From JAIBJN01 sp963699495 (GTDB lineage Bacteria; Actinomycetota; Thermoleophilia; Gaiellales; Gaiellaceae), in NCBI GenBank assembly GCA_963699495.1, contig CAVOUB010000008.1, forward strand, positions 372,001-436,000: a stretch of DNA of 64,000 nucleotides, in the 5' to 3' direction. The position numbers and the translations under genes are program-made. The notes beneath the pieces are model-generated. The model was given only the letters and a program-made list of their open reading frames with translations. It had not been told where the DNA came from and did no database searches. Below, piece by piece: positions 24,250 to 32,845 of the stretch; positions within the stretch are counted from its first letter, which is position 1, and each line of letters begins with the position of its first letter.

Positions 24250-25566
24250 GTGGTGGCCAACTCGATGACGCGGCTGTGCGCATGTCTGCTCGTCCTGGCA
24301 CTCTCGATGCTCGCCGCAGCGCCGAGCGCGATCGCCCCGACCGCCGCCGCGCAGCCCGAGGAGGAGGTCTCCCAGGCCGCGACGGTGACGAGCCACGACG
24401 CGCGCGGAGTGTTTCGGGTCAACGGTGAGCCGTTCTTCCCGATCGGCGTGACGATGCCGCCCCCGCTAGGAGGGACCACGCCCTGGGGGACCGACGCGCT
24501 CGACGAGCTCGTGGACGGGGGAGTCACGATCTTCCGCACCGGGCCGTCCTCCAGGCCGTGGACCGAGGAGCTTCTCGCGACCGCCCGGGCCTGGAACGAC
24601 GCCGCCGCCGCGCACGGCGTCTACACCTGGGTCCACCTGCGCGAGCTCGCGGAGGCGCTCCCGGGCACGGAGAGCGAGACCATGCTCCGGCACGTCGTCG
24701 AGGCGCTGAAGGACAGCCCCGGTCTCGGGCTCTGGAAGGGGGTCGACGAGCCCTGGCCCCGCCTCCTGCCGCCGGAGCTCGCCCACGCGTACGACGTGGT
24801 CAAGGAGACCGACCCGGATCATCTCTTCCACACGGTCTTCGGGCCGTTCAGCGTCGACGGCACGATGCTCCACCACGCGCCGAACCCGCCGAACCTCCGC
24901 TCATACAACGCGGTCACCGACACGCACGGCGTCGACGTCTACCCCATCTACCACCATCTTCGGGGCCTCCGCCAGCCGAAGCTCCACATGGTCGGCCGCT
25001 GGCTGGCCGCGCTCCAAAGGGCGACCGGCCGAGACGCGCTGACGATGACGGTCCAGATCTGCTTCAAGGGCAGCAAGAACCGGAAGGGCGACGACTTCGT
25101 GCTGCCGACGAGGCGGCAGGAGCGCTACATGGTCTACGACGCGATCATCAACGGAGCGCGCGGGCTCTTCTTCTTCGGCGGCGAGCTTCCGCGCTGCCAC
25201 AGCCCGCGCGACAAGGCTCTCGGCTGGAACTGGACGTTCTGGGGCACCGTGCTCGAAGACCTGCTCGGAGAGATCAGGGAGGGGAGCCCGCTCCACCCGG
25301 TGCTCCTGCGCCCGGAGACCACCGTCAAGCTGAGGACGACCGACCCGGGCACCGAGGCGATCAGCCGCAGCCTCGGCCCTCGCGAGCTCTGGGTGCTCGC
25401 CGCCCACAGCGGCAAGCTCCCGAAGACGGTCACCATCCGCGGCCTCCCTGCGTGGGCAAAGGTCGGCCGCCTCTATCCCGGCGGCCAGAGAGTGGCCGCG
25501 AGGAACGGCACCGTCACCCAGGCCTTCGGAGGCTGGGGCGTCCGCGTGATCCGGTTCAGCGGCTGA
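24250..25566 (+). CDS. Secreted glycoside hydrolase-like (TIM-barrel) protein A
   Basis: About 438 residues; MTRLCACLLVLALSMLAA..SAIA is a Sec signal peptide (ATG 24265 is the likely start; GTG 24250 is also possible). FRVNGEPFFPIGVTMPPPLGG begins a domain seen in beta-galactosidase-like glycosidases ('what is given in G, put in as name'). GLGLWKGVDEPWP has the Asp-Glu pair where GH5/GH42-like barrels place the acid/base, and RQERYMVYDAIINGARGL and GWNWTFWGTV follow. A small C-terminal beta domain ends the protein. The paralogue lies at 28719-29951 on the other strand. Exported; substrate unknown. Confidence 0.75.
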   Translation: MVANSMTRLCACLLVLALSMLAAAPSAIAPTAAAQPEEEVSQAATVTSHDARGVFRVNGEPFFPIGVTMPPPLGGTTPWGTDALDELVDGGVTIFRTGPSSRPWTEELLATARAWNDAAAAHGVYTWVHLRELAEALPGTESETMLRHVVEALKDSPGLGLWKGVDEPWPRLLPPELAHAYDVVKETDPDHLFHTVFGPFSVDGTMLHHAPNPPNLRSYNAVTDTHGVDVYPIYHHLRGLRQPKLHMVGRWLAALQRATGRDALTMTVQICFKGSKNRKGDDFVLPTRRQERYMVYDAIINGARGLFFFGGELPRCHSPRDKALGWNWTFWGTVLEDLLGEIREGSPLHPVLLRPETTVKLRTTDPGTEAISRSLGPRELWVLAAHSGKLPKTVTIRGLPAWAKVGRLYPGGQRVAARNGTVTQAFGGWGVRVIRFSG

Positions 25567-25954
25567 CCCGAAGCGGCGCGTGCATGCCCATGGCGCGGTG
25601 GTCGGCGATCCCGCACCAGACCATGTAGCGGCCGGCCGGGAGCTTGAAGGTCCTCGTGGTGCGTGCGCCTGGCGCAGTCTCCGGAATCGTGTAGACACGG
25701 GAGGTGCCGAGCTTGCGAAGCTTGACGTCGTGCGGGTCCTCGCCGTAGTTGGCGAGCTCGATGCGCACCCGGCCGGCGGGGACGTTGATGCGCGACATCG
25801 TCAGCCGGAACTCGGTAGTGATCACCTGGATCCGGGCCGGGAAAGCCGCCGCCGACGCGGGGGCGGGCGTCGCCCGGAGCGCGAGCAGAAAGGCCGTCAG
25901 CGCGGCGAGGGCCGCCAGGGCCACGATCGTCGTGAGCTCGGGGCGGCGGGTCAC
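25556..25954 (-). CDS. Secreted cupredoxin (blue copper) protein
   Basis: 132 residues from a GTG that overlaps the DUF1501 stop (GTGA). ELTTIVALAALAALTAFLLAL is a signal peptide or anchor. The cupredoxin fold follows: EDPHDVKLRK (ligand His), then VWCGIADHRAMGMHAPL with ligands Cys, His and Met in C-x4-H-x4-M spacing, a complete type 1 copper site. It would carry electrons or bind copper outside the membrane. It is last in an operon with DUF1501 and DUF1800 and overlaps the glycosidase-like gene A tail-to-tail by 11 bases. Confidence 0.88.
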   Translation of the reverse strand: MTRRPELTTIVALAALAALTAFLLALRATPAPASAAAFPARIQVITTEFRLTMSRINVPAGRVRIELANYGEDPHDVKLRKLGTSRVYTIPETAPGARTTRTFKLPAGRYMVWCGIADHRAMGMHAPLRVSR

Positions 25955-27309
25955 TTCAGCAGGTTCGCGCGGGCGAAGCTCCCCGCGTCGGGGATGATCG
26001 CCGCGGCATCGGTGGCAAACCACTGCTCGAGAAGCGAGCAGTAGAGCGAGCGATAGTCGAACGTGGCTCGGAGGTTGCCGCCGTTGTCGAGGGTCGTGAG
26101 TCCGGGGAACTCGCCCAGCATCTGGCCGCGCACGCGCGAGCCGATCAGGAGGCCGATGCCGGCGGCGCCGTGATCCGTGCCCGCCGACCCGTTCTGCTCC
26201 ACGCGGCGCCCGAACTCGCTCCAGACGAGCACGACCACGCGATCGGCGATCCCGCGCGCCTCGAGGTCGCGCTGGAAGGCGCTGAGCGAAGCGGCAGTGA
26301 GGGCGAGCGACGTCTCCAGCTCCCCGGCCTGGTCGGCGTGCGTGTCGTACATCCCCGGGGCGCTGACCGTGACGCAGCGAAGCGGCAGGCCCGCGGCGAT
26401 CATTGCTGCAAGGCCGGCGAGGCGCGAGGGGAACGCGTTCTGGCCCGGCGGATAGGCGACCGGCGTGCCCCAGTTCCCGTCCTCGAAGGGGAGCAGCTGG
26501 GTGCGGAGCTGCGAGGCCTGCGTCACGACCTCGGCGACCTTCCCCGCGGCCGGGTCCGGCACCGGCGGGAAGGTCCCCAGCGCATCGAGCATGCGCTGCT
26601 CCACCTGGCCCCAGACGCCCGACGCCCAGAAATCGTAGTCGTCGACCTGCGACACGGCGGCTATGGGCACGTTCGCGGAGGCCAGCGCCGGATGGAGCGT
26701 GTCCGAGAGCGCCAAGCCCTGGAGCGGGTTGTCGAGCGTCCCGGCGACGTCGAGGTAACGCCCGAGCCAGCCGGTGCGCAGATGCGCGTCCGTCGCCCCG
26801 ACCTCGTAGTAGTGGCGCGAGGTGAAGTGCGACTGGTCGGCGTTCGTGTACCCCATGCCGGGCAGGACGGTCACCTTGCCCTCGCCGTGCAGCTCGGCGA
26901 GCGGGGACAGCGAGGGGTGCCAGTGGAGGCTCGTGTCCTCCGTGAAGGGCTGGCCGACGTCGGCCGGGAGCGCGAGCTGCGGTCGGAAGGCCATGTACTG
27001 GGCGTTGCCCGCCGGAAAGAGCATGGAGAGGGAGTCGGCGCCGCCTTCGAGGAAGACGGAGACCAGCACCGGGGTAGTGACGCCCTGCGCTCGGGCGATT
27101 CCTTCCTCGAAGAGCCCGAGTGGGAGCTTGCTCGCGCCGTAGACGGAGAGCGCGAGGCCGGCCGCGGTGGCGAGGAAGCCGCGCCTGTCGAGCCCGCTGC
27201 CGGCGGGGATGGGCATGCCGGCCTCGATCACCGGGAGCCCGCGCCCGGCCTCGGCGACGGAGCGGCGCAGGGCGGCGGCACGGGTGAACTCGTTGCAGGA
27301 GCAGCTCAT
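25951..27309 (-). CDS. DUF1501 family protein, Tat-exported
   Basis: 452 residues. An unusual cysteine-rich start (MSCSCNEF) is followed by a twin-arginine signal, DRRGFLATAAGLALSVYGAS. VLVSVFLEGGADSLSMLFP is the N-terminal block of DUF1501, which has an alkaline-phosphatase-like fold; VTVSAPGMYDTHADQAGELE and VVLVWSEFGRRVEQNGSAGTDHGAAG carry the conserved His/Asp metal residues. The function of the family is unknown. It is almost always paired with DUF1800, as here (1 base apart). Confidence 0.92.
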   Translation of the reverse strand: MSCSCNEFTRAAALRRSVAEAGRGLPVIEAGMPIPAGSGLDRRGFLATAAGLALSVYGASKLPLGLFEEGIARAQGVTTPVLVSVFLEGGADSLSMLFPAGNAQYMAFRPQLALPADVGQPFTEDTSLHWHPSLSPLAELHGEGKVTVLPGMGYTNADQSHFTSRHYYEVGATDAHLRTGWLGRYLDVAGTLDNPLQGLALSDTLHPALASANVPIAAVSQVDDYDFWASGVWGQVEQRMLDALGTFPPVPDPAAGKVAEVVTQASQLRTQLLPFEDGNWGTPVAYPPGQNAFPSRLAGLAAMIAAGLPLRCVTVSAPGMYDTHADQAGELETSLALTAASLSAFQRDLEARGIADRVVVLVWSEFGRRVEQNGSAGTDHGAAGIGLLIGSRVRGQMLGEFPGLTTLDNGGNLRATFDYRSLYCSLLEQWFATDAAAIIPDAGSFARANLLK

Positions 27310-27310
27310 G

Positions 27311-28663
27311 TCAGGAGGTTTGGTAGTCGGGGCAGACGGCGACGAGCATCCGCAGGGCGTTGACGATCAGCACCGGATAGTCGGAGCGCTTCCAGTTCGT
27401 ATCGGCATCCGCGAGCGCCGTCTCGGCGAACGTCCGCAGGGCCGTCCGCGAAGACGACGTGACGGTCGGATTGCCCCAGAACGCCAGCGCGCGGTTGACG
27501 AGGTTGTTGGCGTCGAGCGGGAACTTCCCGCGCCAGTCGTTCGGGTCGAGGGCGTAGGGCATGGACACGTAGTTGGCGGCGATCCAGCGACCGCGGAGCG
27601 TGGAGGTGTCGAGCCAGCGGTCGTCGTTCCAGCCGGCGACGTTGGGCGGGAAGAAGAGGCGCTGGCCGTCGAGCTGCGCGATCCAGGACCAGGAATCCGT
27701 GTCGACCGGCCGCTTGCGGGCACGGTGCATGCCGGCGACCTGGACGATCGGCGGCTTCATCATGCGCGGGCCGTTGTAGAGAAGCGGGTGGCGGAGGATC
27801 GCCGAGACGACCGGCTTGATCTTGAAGTGGGAGGTCCGATAGAGCCGTATGAGGGCCTGCTCGGTCGCCGCAGGCGGGGGCACGGGGATGAAGTAGCTCC
27901 ACAGCTTCCGCACGAAGAAGGACGCGTGCAGCGGGTGGCGCAGGCACATGCGGCCGGAGTCCTGCCACCCGAAGTTGCCGCTGTGCCCGAAGATGACCTT
28001 GACGCCGTTGTCGTGGCGGTTCGGGTCGAAGCGGAAGTTGACGTCGCCGAGGCCGTCCTGCCAGTCGTTGCGCCAGCCTGTCAGCGCACGCGCCTGCTCG
28101 CGGACGTCGTCCTCCGTGTACCCGCGCCCTGCGCCGAGCGTGAAGAGCTCCATCAGCTCGCGCGCGTAGTTCTCGTTCGGGTCCCACTTCGTGTTGTCCC
28201 GCCCGTTCAGCCAGATGAGCATCGCCGGATCCTTCGTAAGCCCGATCAGAAGCGTCTCGAACGAGCCGAGCGCGTTCGCGCGCATGAAGGCGTTCTGGTT
28301 CAGCATCCACTTCTGCGAGCCGACGCCGGCGTTCGAGGTCGCGAACCAGTCGTGCCAGACCAGCGTCATCCGCTCGACGAGCTGCCGGTTCGACCGCACC
28401 ATCCGGTCGAGCCACCAGAGATGATCGTGCCCCCAGGCGTCGCGCGGAGCGAGCGGAGCCCCGTCGCCGTCGGTCGGAGGCCGCCCGATCAGGCGCGCCC
28501 GCGGCGGGTTGACGAGGTCGTCGACGGCTCGCTTCAGGCCCTTGCGGGCGACGGCCGCCGCCTCGCCGGGCTTCGGCCCGAAGCCGGCGCGCCAAAGCAG
28601 TCGCTCGGCCTGTTGCTTCCGGAAAGGGCCGTGGTAAACGGGGACGCGGCTGCGGCTAGCCAC
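27311..28663 (-). CDS. DUF1800 family protein
   Basis: 450 residues. RLLWRAGFGPKPGEA is the N-terminal signature (all-helical R-x-GFG), MTLVWHDWFATSNAGV and NENYARELMELFTLGAGRGYTEDDV are the central blocks (NxxARElmELhtlG), and FFPPNVAGWNDDRWLDTST the C-terminal one. Function unknown; probably acts with DUF1501 at the cell surface. No clear signal peptide is present, so it may travel with its Tat-exported partner. It is the first gene of the DUF1800-DUF1501-cupredoxin operon. Confidence 0.92.
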   Translation of the reverse strand: MASRSRVPVYHGPFRKQQAERLLWRAGFGPKPGEAAAVARKGLKRAVDDLVNPPRARLIGRPPTDGDGAPLAPRDAWGHDHLWWLDRMVRSNRQLVERMTLVWHDWFATSNAGVGSQKWMLNQNAFMRANALGSFETLLIGLTKDPAMLIWLNGRDNTKWDPNENYARELMELFTLGAGRGYTEDDVREQARALTGWRNDWQDGLGDVNFRFDPNRHDNGVKVIFGHSGNFGWQDSGRMCLRHPLHASFFVRKLWSYFIPVPPPAATEQALIRLYRTSHFKIKPVVSAILRHPLLYNGPRMMKPPIVQVAGMHRARKRPVDTDSWSWIAQLDGQRLFFPPNVAGWNDDRWLDTSTLRGRWIAANYVSMPYALDPNDWRGKFPLDANNLVNRALAFWGNPTVTSSSRTALRTFAETALADADTNWKRSDYPVLIVNALRMLVAVCPDYQTS

Positions 28664-28718
28664 GGTTTCATCAAAGAACGAGCGCCGGAATCCGGCGACC
28701 CCTGTTTGGGTAATGCTG

Positions 28719-29951
28719 CTACGCCTGGCCGCGCAGCGGGAAGCGGATTACCTGCACGCCCCAGCGGCCGATTCTCGTCTTGAAGCTTCCCTTGGCCACA
28801 GGCACGCTGCGGTTTCCGGCCGGATACATCCTCCCCGTTGAAAGGCCTCCTGGAAGCCCCGAGACCCTGACCGTCTTCGGCCCTCTCCCGAAACGGGCGA
28901 CCACGACCCACACCGCGTCGGCGGTGCGCCGCGAGAGGAGCGTTGTGGAAGGATCGTTGACCCGGAGGCCAAGACCGGTCGTGGAGCTCGCCAGGGCCGC
29001 GTTCAGCTCGGTTCCGGGCCCGATCTCCCGGATGATCCCTTTGAGCGCCCGCTCCCAGAACGTCCAGTTCCAGCCCAGCGCGCGATCACGGTCGTTCAGG
29101 CATTCGTCATGACCGCCGTAGAAGACGAGGCCGCGCGCGCCCTGGATGATCGCGTCGTACACCATGTAGCGCTCCTGGCGCCTGGTCGGTAGCACGAACT
29201 CAGAGCCCTTCCACGAGCCCGTGAAGCAGATCTGCAACGTCATGAAGACGCCGCGATTGGGCGTCGCCCGGCGGATGACCTGCGTCCAGCGTCCGACGGC
29301 GTGGAGATCAGGGTCCTTGCTCCCCAGACGAACCGGGTAGATGTCGACGCCGTGGAAGTCGGTGACCGCGCTGTACGGGGCGAGGTCCTCGGTAGTGCCT
29401 CTCGGCGCTTGAATCGTGAGCCAGGCATGGGCCGGGTCGAGGCCCCGAACGGTCGCGTTCGCATGTGCGAGCGACTCCGCGGGAATCCTCGCCCACCACG
29501 GCTCGTTCATGCCTCGCCAGAAGCCGAGCCCGGGGTGATTGGCTAGTGTCGGGACGAGGGTGTGGAGCATTGCCTCGCGCTCGTCGCCGGGCGCCGCGAG
29601 CCCCAGCTCGCGCACGGACAGCCAGACGAGTGCTCCTCGGGAGCTCGCAGCGTCGAGCCAGCCCAGCGCATGGGGAAGGACATCCGGAGACCAGGGCACC
29701 TTGCCGGGAGGCGCAACCCGGAAGACGCGAACGCCCGCGCCCACGACCTCGTCCAGTCCGTCGGCACCGTCAGGGGTGAGGCCCCCGAGCGGGGGCGGGT
29801 CGGCCAGCCCGAGCAGGAACGCCGGCTGCCCGTCGACGAGAGTCGTCCCACCGGGCCCGACCGCCGTCACGGCCGCGGAGGCCTGACCGGCGCAGGCGAA
29901 CGCAAACGCGAGGATCGCGACCGCCGCACCGCCGCCGCCAAGGAGACCCAC
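28719..29951 (-). CDS. Secreted glycoside hydrolase-like (TIM-barrel) protein B
   Basis: 410 residues with signal peptide GAAVAILAFAFACAGQASA. It is a paralogue of the gene at 24250: PAFLLGLADPPPLGGLTP, GLGFWRGMNEPWW (Asn-Glu here for the Asp-Glu of copy A), FHGVDIYPV, RQERYMVYDAIIQGARGL and GWNWTFWERAL align throughout. The N-E-P-W motif is closer to clan GH-A acid/base sites, so copy B may be the catalytically orthodox one. It probably belongs to the transcription unit of DUF1800, 55 bases upstream of it. Exported; substrate unknown. Confidence 0.75.
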   Translation of the reverse strand: MGLLGGGGAAVAILAFAFACAGQASAAVTAVGPGGTTLVDGQPAFLLGLADPPPLGGLTPDGADGLDEVVGAGVRVFRVAPPGKVPWSPDVLPHALGWLDAASSRGALVWLSVRELGLAAPGDEREAMLHTLVPTLANHPGLGFWRGMNEPWWARIPAESLAHANATVRGLDPAHAWLTIQAPRGTTEDLAPYSAVTDFHGVDIYPVRLGSKDPDLHAVGRWTQVIRRATPNRGVFMTLQICFTGSWKGSEFVLPTRRQERYMVYDAIIQGARGLVFYGGHDECLNDRDRALGWNWTFWERALKGIIREIGPGTELNAALASSTTGLGLRVNDPSTTLLSRRTADAVWVVVARFGRGPKTVRVSGLPGGLSTGRMYPAGNRSVPVAKGSFKTRIGRWGVQVIRFPLRGQA

Positions 29952-29954
29952 AAC

Positions 29955-30194
29955 TCATTCTAGATCGTTACGTTCGGGACGATCTAGCCTTTGAGCCGCC
30001 TCGTCTCTCACGCGAGGTAACTGGCGGTCGCCTAGCCGCGCTCTCGAACGGTACGCGAGCGCCAGCGGGGACAGGTGCCCCTCGCGCTGGGCGCGGGCAG
30101 GCGCTGCGGCAGCGCGGTTGTGCCTGCGCGCCTCGGCAACGAACGTCCGCACGGGCCGGCTTGCGAGCTCCAGGAGAATCAGTCTCCTCGTCAT
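29955..30194 (-). CDS. Small basic hypothetical protein, 79 aa
   Basis: ATG preceded by GGAGG at 6-base spacing opens MTRRLILLELASRPVRTFVA. It then becomes Arg/Ala-rich (EARRHNRAAAAPARAQREG) and ends at TAG beside the start of glycosidase-like gene B. No family recognised. The good RBS and the close spacing (3 bases) argue for a real gene; the composition is that expected of chance in GC-rich DNA, hence low confidence. Confidence 0.35.
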   Translation of the reverse strand: MTRRLILLELASRPVRTFVAEARRHNRAAAAPARAQREGHLSPLALAYRSRARLGDRQLPRVRDEAAQRLDRPERNDLE

Positions 30195-30305
30195 CGTCGG
30201 CCTCCGTTTCGGCTTCAGGTCTGGCACCCGTTACACGCCGGGCCGCGCACGTGACCACATGACGCGCGAAAGGCACGCGGTCTTCCCGAGCACGGAGTGG
30301 AGGCG

Positions 30306-30530
30306 TTACGTCGCTTGTCCGAGCGACCACGTGTAGCGGGTCATGCTCTCGCCCGGGGCAAGCCCGCCCGGCCGGATGCCGCCGCGAACGAGGAGCACGG
30401 GAGCCTGCGAGGACCTGGCGACGGCGAGCCGCCCGGGGCCGAGGCCCTCGCTCTGCCAGCGGTCGGAGAGCCCGAGCACGACGTCTCTGGCGGTTCGATT
30501 AGAGGCTTCGACCCTGCCGCGCACGAGCCA
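30306..30530 (-). pseudogene. USP-like protein, 3' end remnant
   Basis: The minus strand reads ARDVVLGLSDRWQSEGLGPG, then APVLLVRGGIRPGGLAPGES and MTRYTWSLGQAT before TAA. This resembles the C-terminal tail of universal-stress-protein-type domains in long actinobacterial proteins (VLGxSxxW..EGLG...R..LAR...PVLLVRxGLRPGGLAP). No start or upstream part exists: the frame runs back into the terminator of the cyclase-family gene. Family assignment is from memory of the pattern. Confidence 0.45.
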
Positions 30531-30537
30531 AGAAATA

Positions 30538-30568
30538 GAGGAGGCCGGCGCGTCGCGCCGGCCTCCTC
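30538..30568 (-). terminator. Rho-independent terminator of the cyclase-family gene
   Basis: A 13-bp perfect stem, GAGGAGGCCGGCG / CGCCGGCCTCCTC with a CGTCG loop, lies 20 bases beyond the stop at 30589 and is followed on the minus strand by CTCTATTTCTT. Confidence 0.8.
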
Positions 30569-30588
30569 GTTCCGTCGCGCCGGGCGTG

Positions 30589-31542
30589 TCAGCCGCGAAC
30601 GCGCATCCCGAGCACGGGATCCCAGTGCAGGACGTCGTCGTAGCGCTGCAGCGGGGCTTCGGGGAGCTCACCGACGCTGACCCCGTAGCGCCAGTTCGAC
30701 GGGCAGATGGCGATGAAGCGGGCGTAGCCGCCCAGCCCGCCGCCGAACTTGGGGTAGCCGATCTCGAGCAGGCACCCCGTGGGCGGGACCTTGTCGAGGT
30801 TGGCCACGCCTTCCGCCTGCGCGAAGCCGTTGTGCATGAGCCAGGACTCGCCCTCGAGGGTCGGCGTCGAGTCGGTGTCGAGCGGCTCGTGCCCGTGGAA
30901 GAGGATGTGCCGCTTCAGCTGCAGGAACATCAGTGCGTCGAGCGAGACGCCAGGAAACTCGGTCAGCGTTGCGAGCGCGGGATCGGGCCAGCGCTTCGAC
31001 CAGTCCGAGCGCACCATGACGACGCTTCCCTCCGGGATCCGGCCGTGGTGGCGCTCCCAGCGGCGGATGTCCGAGACCTGCAGCGCGTAGTTGAAGTCGA
31101 ACTGCACCTGCTTGACGATCGAGATGACGACGAGCGGCCGAACCGCGAACGTCGGCGGCAGCTCGTCGATCGCCGCGTACTCGGGCGCCCAGTGCGCCGG
31201 CGGATCCAGCTGGGTGCCGAGCTGGTCCGTCTGGAGCAGGTAGCTCGTCGCCTCGAAGCCGTCCGCCGCGTACGTGTACGGCACTCCGGTCGAGGGGTTC
31301 TTCGTCGGCATGAACGTCGAGGGGCCGAACCCCGCCCAGACGGGAATCGACGGCGTGATCGTGTGGGTGAGATCGACGTACTTCGCGTCCCGTAGCGCCT
31401 GGTCGTACAGCTTCCACAGCGAGGGGGAGCGCGCATGCGAATGGGAGTGGGCGCTTGCCACACCCGCGCTCATCATCGTGGCCGCGACGGCGCAGACGGC
31501 CGCCAGGGCGAGGCGGCCGACCCGGTGCCTGAGACTACTCAT
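30589..31542 (-). CDS. Secreted cyclase-family (kynurenine-formamidase-like) protein
   Basis: 317 residues from MSSLRHRVGRLALAAVCAVA, a Sec signal peptide ending near SAGVASA, preceded by GGGAGG. YVDLTHTITPSIPVWAGF is the N-terminal block of the cyclase/KFA family; TDQLGTQLDPPAHWAP corresponds to the metal motif H-x-G-T-H-x-D-x-P-x-H, here with Gln-Leu-Gly-Thr-Gln-Leu-Asp-Pro-Pro-Ala-His, i.e. two His replaced by Gln. RHILFHGHEPLDTDST and LEGESWLMHNGFAQAEG follow. The altered ligands raise doubt about normal formamidase activity. Longer open frame upstream is not used. Exported. Confidence 0.85.
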   Translation of the reverse strand: MSSLRHRVGRLALAAVCAVAATMMSAGVASAHSHSHARSPSLWKLYDQALRDAKYVDLTHTITPSIPVWAGFGPSTFMPTKNPSTGVPYTYAADGFEATSYLLQTDQLGTQLDPPAHWAPEYAAIDELPPTFAVRPLVVISIVKQVQFDFNYALQVSDIRRWERHHGRIPEGSVVMVRSDWSKRWPDPALATLTEFPGVSLDALMFLQLKRHILFHGHEPLDTDSTPTLEGESWLMHNGFAQAEGVANLDKVPPTGCLLEIGYPKFGGGLGGYARFIAICPSNWRYGVSVGELPEAPLQRYDDVLHWDPVLGMRVRG

Positions 31543-31672
31543 GGTTTTCCCTCCCAGGGTCGATGGGTTCCGGTCGCGAGCAACATAGACGAGCCGCCCG
31601 GGCGCGGCGGGGCGCGACGCCGCCGGGGCCGGAGCCGGGCGATTGCGCCCGGCTCCGGCCGTCAGCTGCAGA

Positions 31673-32845
31673 TCAGTGGCAGAGCCCGTCCGGGTCGGAC
31701 GTGCCGCAGCGATTGCGGGCGAAGACGTTTCCAGTTCCCGAGCCGTCCCAGAAGAGGTCGACCGGCTCGTTGCCGAACGCCCGGTTCTTGCGGATGACGT
31801 TGTCCGTCGGATCGGCGCCGCCCAGCGGGATGCCCGACACGAGGACGATGCCGCCGGAGAAGACGGAGTCGCCCCCCGCGACGTTCTTGAAGACGCCGTT
31901 CTTCGCCAGGAAGAGCGAGTCGGTGCCAAGCGCGAGGACACCGATCCCCGAGAGGGCGGGCGCGCCCTCCTCCTCGCCCGTGCAGGCGCCGTCGTTCGCC
32001 ACGGCGAGGTTCTTCGTGGCACGCCAGTCGCTCTCCGGGTCGGGGTTCTCGCCCGTGTCGGCGAAGACGAAGCCGACGCAGTTGCCCCAGGCCTTGTTGT
32101 GCGACACGACGCCGTGCGACGAGTCGCGGAACAGGAACCCAAAGCCCTCTCCGCCCCCGACGCCGTTCCGGAACGCCACGTTGTGTTTGACGACCGCGTC
32201 GGCGTTCGGCGAGTCACCGATGTAGAAGCCGGGCTCGCCGTTGTCGTGCGCGACGTCGTGGAGGAAGCGCACGCCGTTGAGGACGAACCCGCTGATGCCG
32301 TACGAGGCGTTGTCCTTCGCCTTCGTGTGCGCGACCGTGCTCTGCGAAGCGTTGAAGAGCGCGACTCCGAACCCGGAGAAGCCGCGAACGACGAAGCCGG
32401 CGATCTTCGTGCCGTGGATCGGCTCGCCGGGCTCACCCGTGAGCGGATCGACCTCGCCGGCCGCGCAGATCCCATTGACCTCGATCACGTCCCCTTCCGC
32501 CTCGGTGCACGGGCTCTCGAGCGGCTCGAAGGCCGGCTCGAGGATCGTGCGCCCGTGGTGCCCATGCCCATGATGGCGGTGCCCACGGCCGAGCCAGCGG
32601 AACTCCTTCCCGTGCCGGCCCTTCCCGACCGACCCGAGCAGCGTCAGGTGGTCGGTCGTGATCGTGAGATTCTCGCGATAGACGCCGGGCGCCACGAGAA
32701 TCGTGTCCCCCGGACTCGCGCTGTCGATCGCCTCCTGGATCGACTCGCCCTGGTGCACGCGGATAACCCGGCTGGCGGCCGGGCTCGCGAGGGCGAGCGA
32801 GGCGAACAGGCAGGCAACGAGCGGGAGAACATGTCTGGCCTTCAT
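31673..32845 (-). CDS. Secreted right-handed beta-helix (NosD-like) protein
   Basis: 390 residues. ATG 32845 has GGGAGG 6 bases upstream, so MKARHVLPLVACLFASLALA is the signal peptide and the open frame extending to 33121 is not used. VIRVHQGESIQEAIDSASPG and TILVAPGVYRENLTI are the classic first coils of parallel beta-helix proteins (pectate-lyase/NosD type). Repeating turns follow (GFVVRGFSGFGVALFNAS, VVSHNKAWGNCVGFVFAD, ADPTDNVIRKNRAFGN). A His/Gly-rich insert lies near residue 75 (GRGHRHHGHGHHGR), possibly metal-binding. Likely a surface polysaccharide-binding or lyase-like protein; no catalytic site is evident. Confidence 0.85.
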   Translation of the reverse strand: MKARHVLPLVACLFASLALASPAASRVIRVHQGESIQEAIDSASPGDTILVAPGVYRENLTITTDHLTLLGSVGKGRHGKEFRWLGRGHRHHGHGHHGRTILEPAFEPLESPCTEAEGDVIEVNGICAAGEVDPLTGEPGEPIHGTKIAGFVVRGFSGFGVALFNASQSTVAHTKAKDNASYGISGFVLNGVRFLHDVAHDNGEPGFYIGDSPNADAVVKHNVAFRNGVGGGEGFGFLFRDSSHGVVSHNKAWGNCVGFVFADTGENPDPESDWRATKNLAVANDGACTGEEEGAPALSGIGVLALGTDSLFLAKNGVFKNVAGGDSVFSGGIVLVSGIPLGGADPTDNVIRKNRAFGNEPVDLFWDGSGTGNVFARNRCGTSDPDGLCH

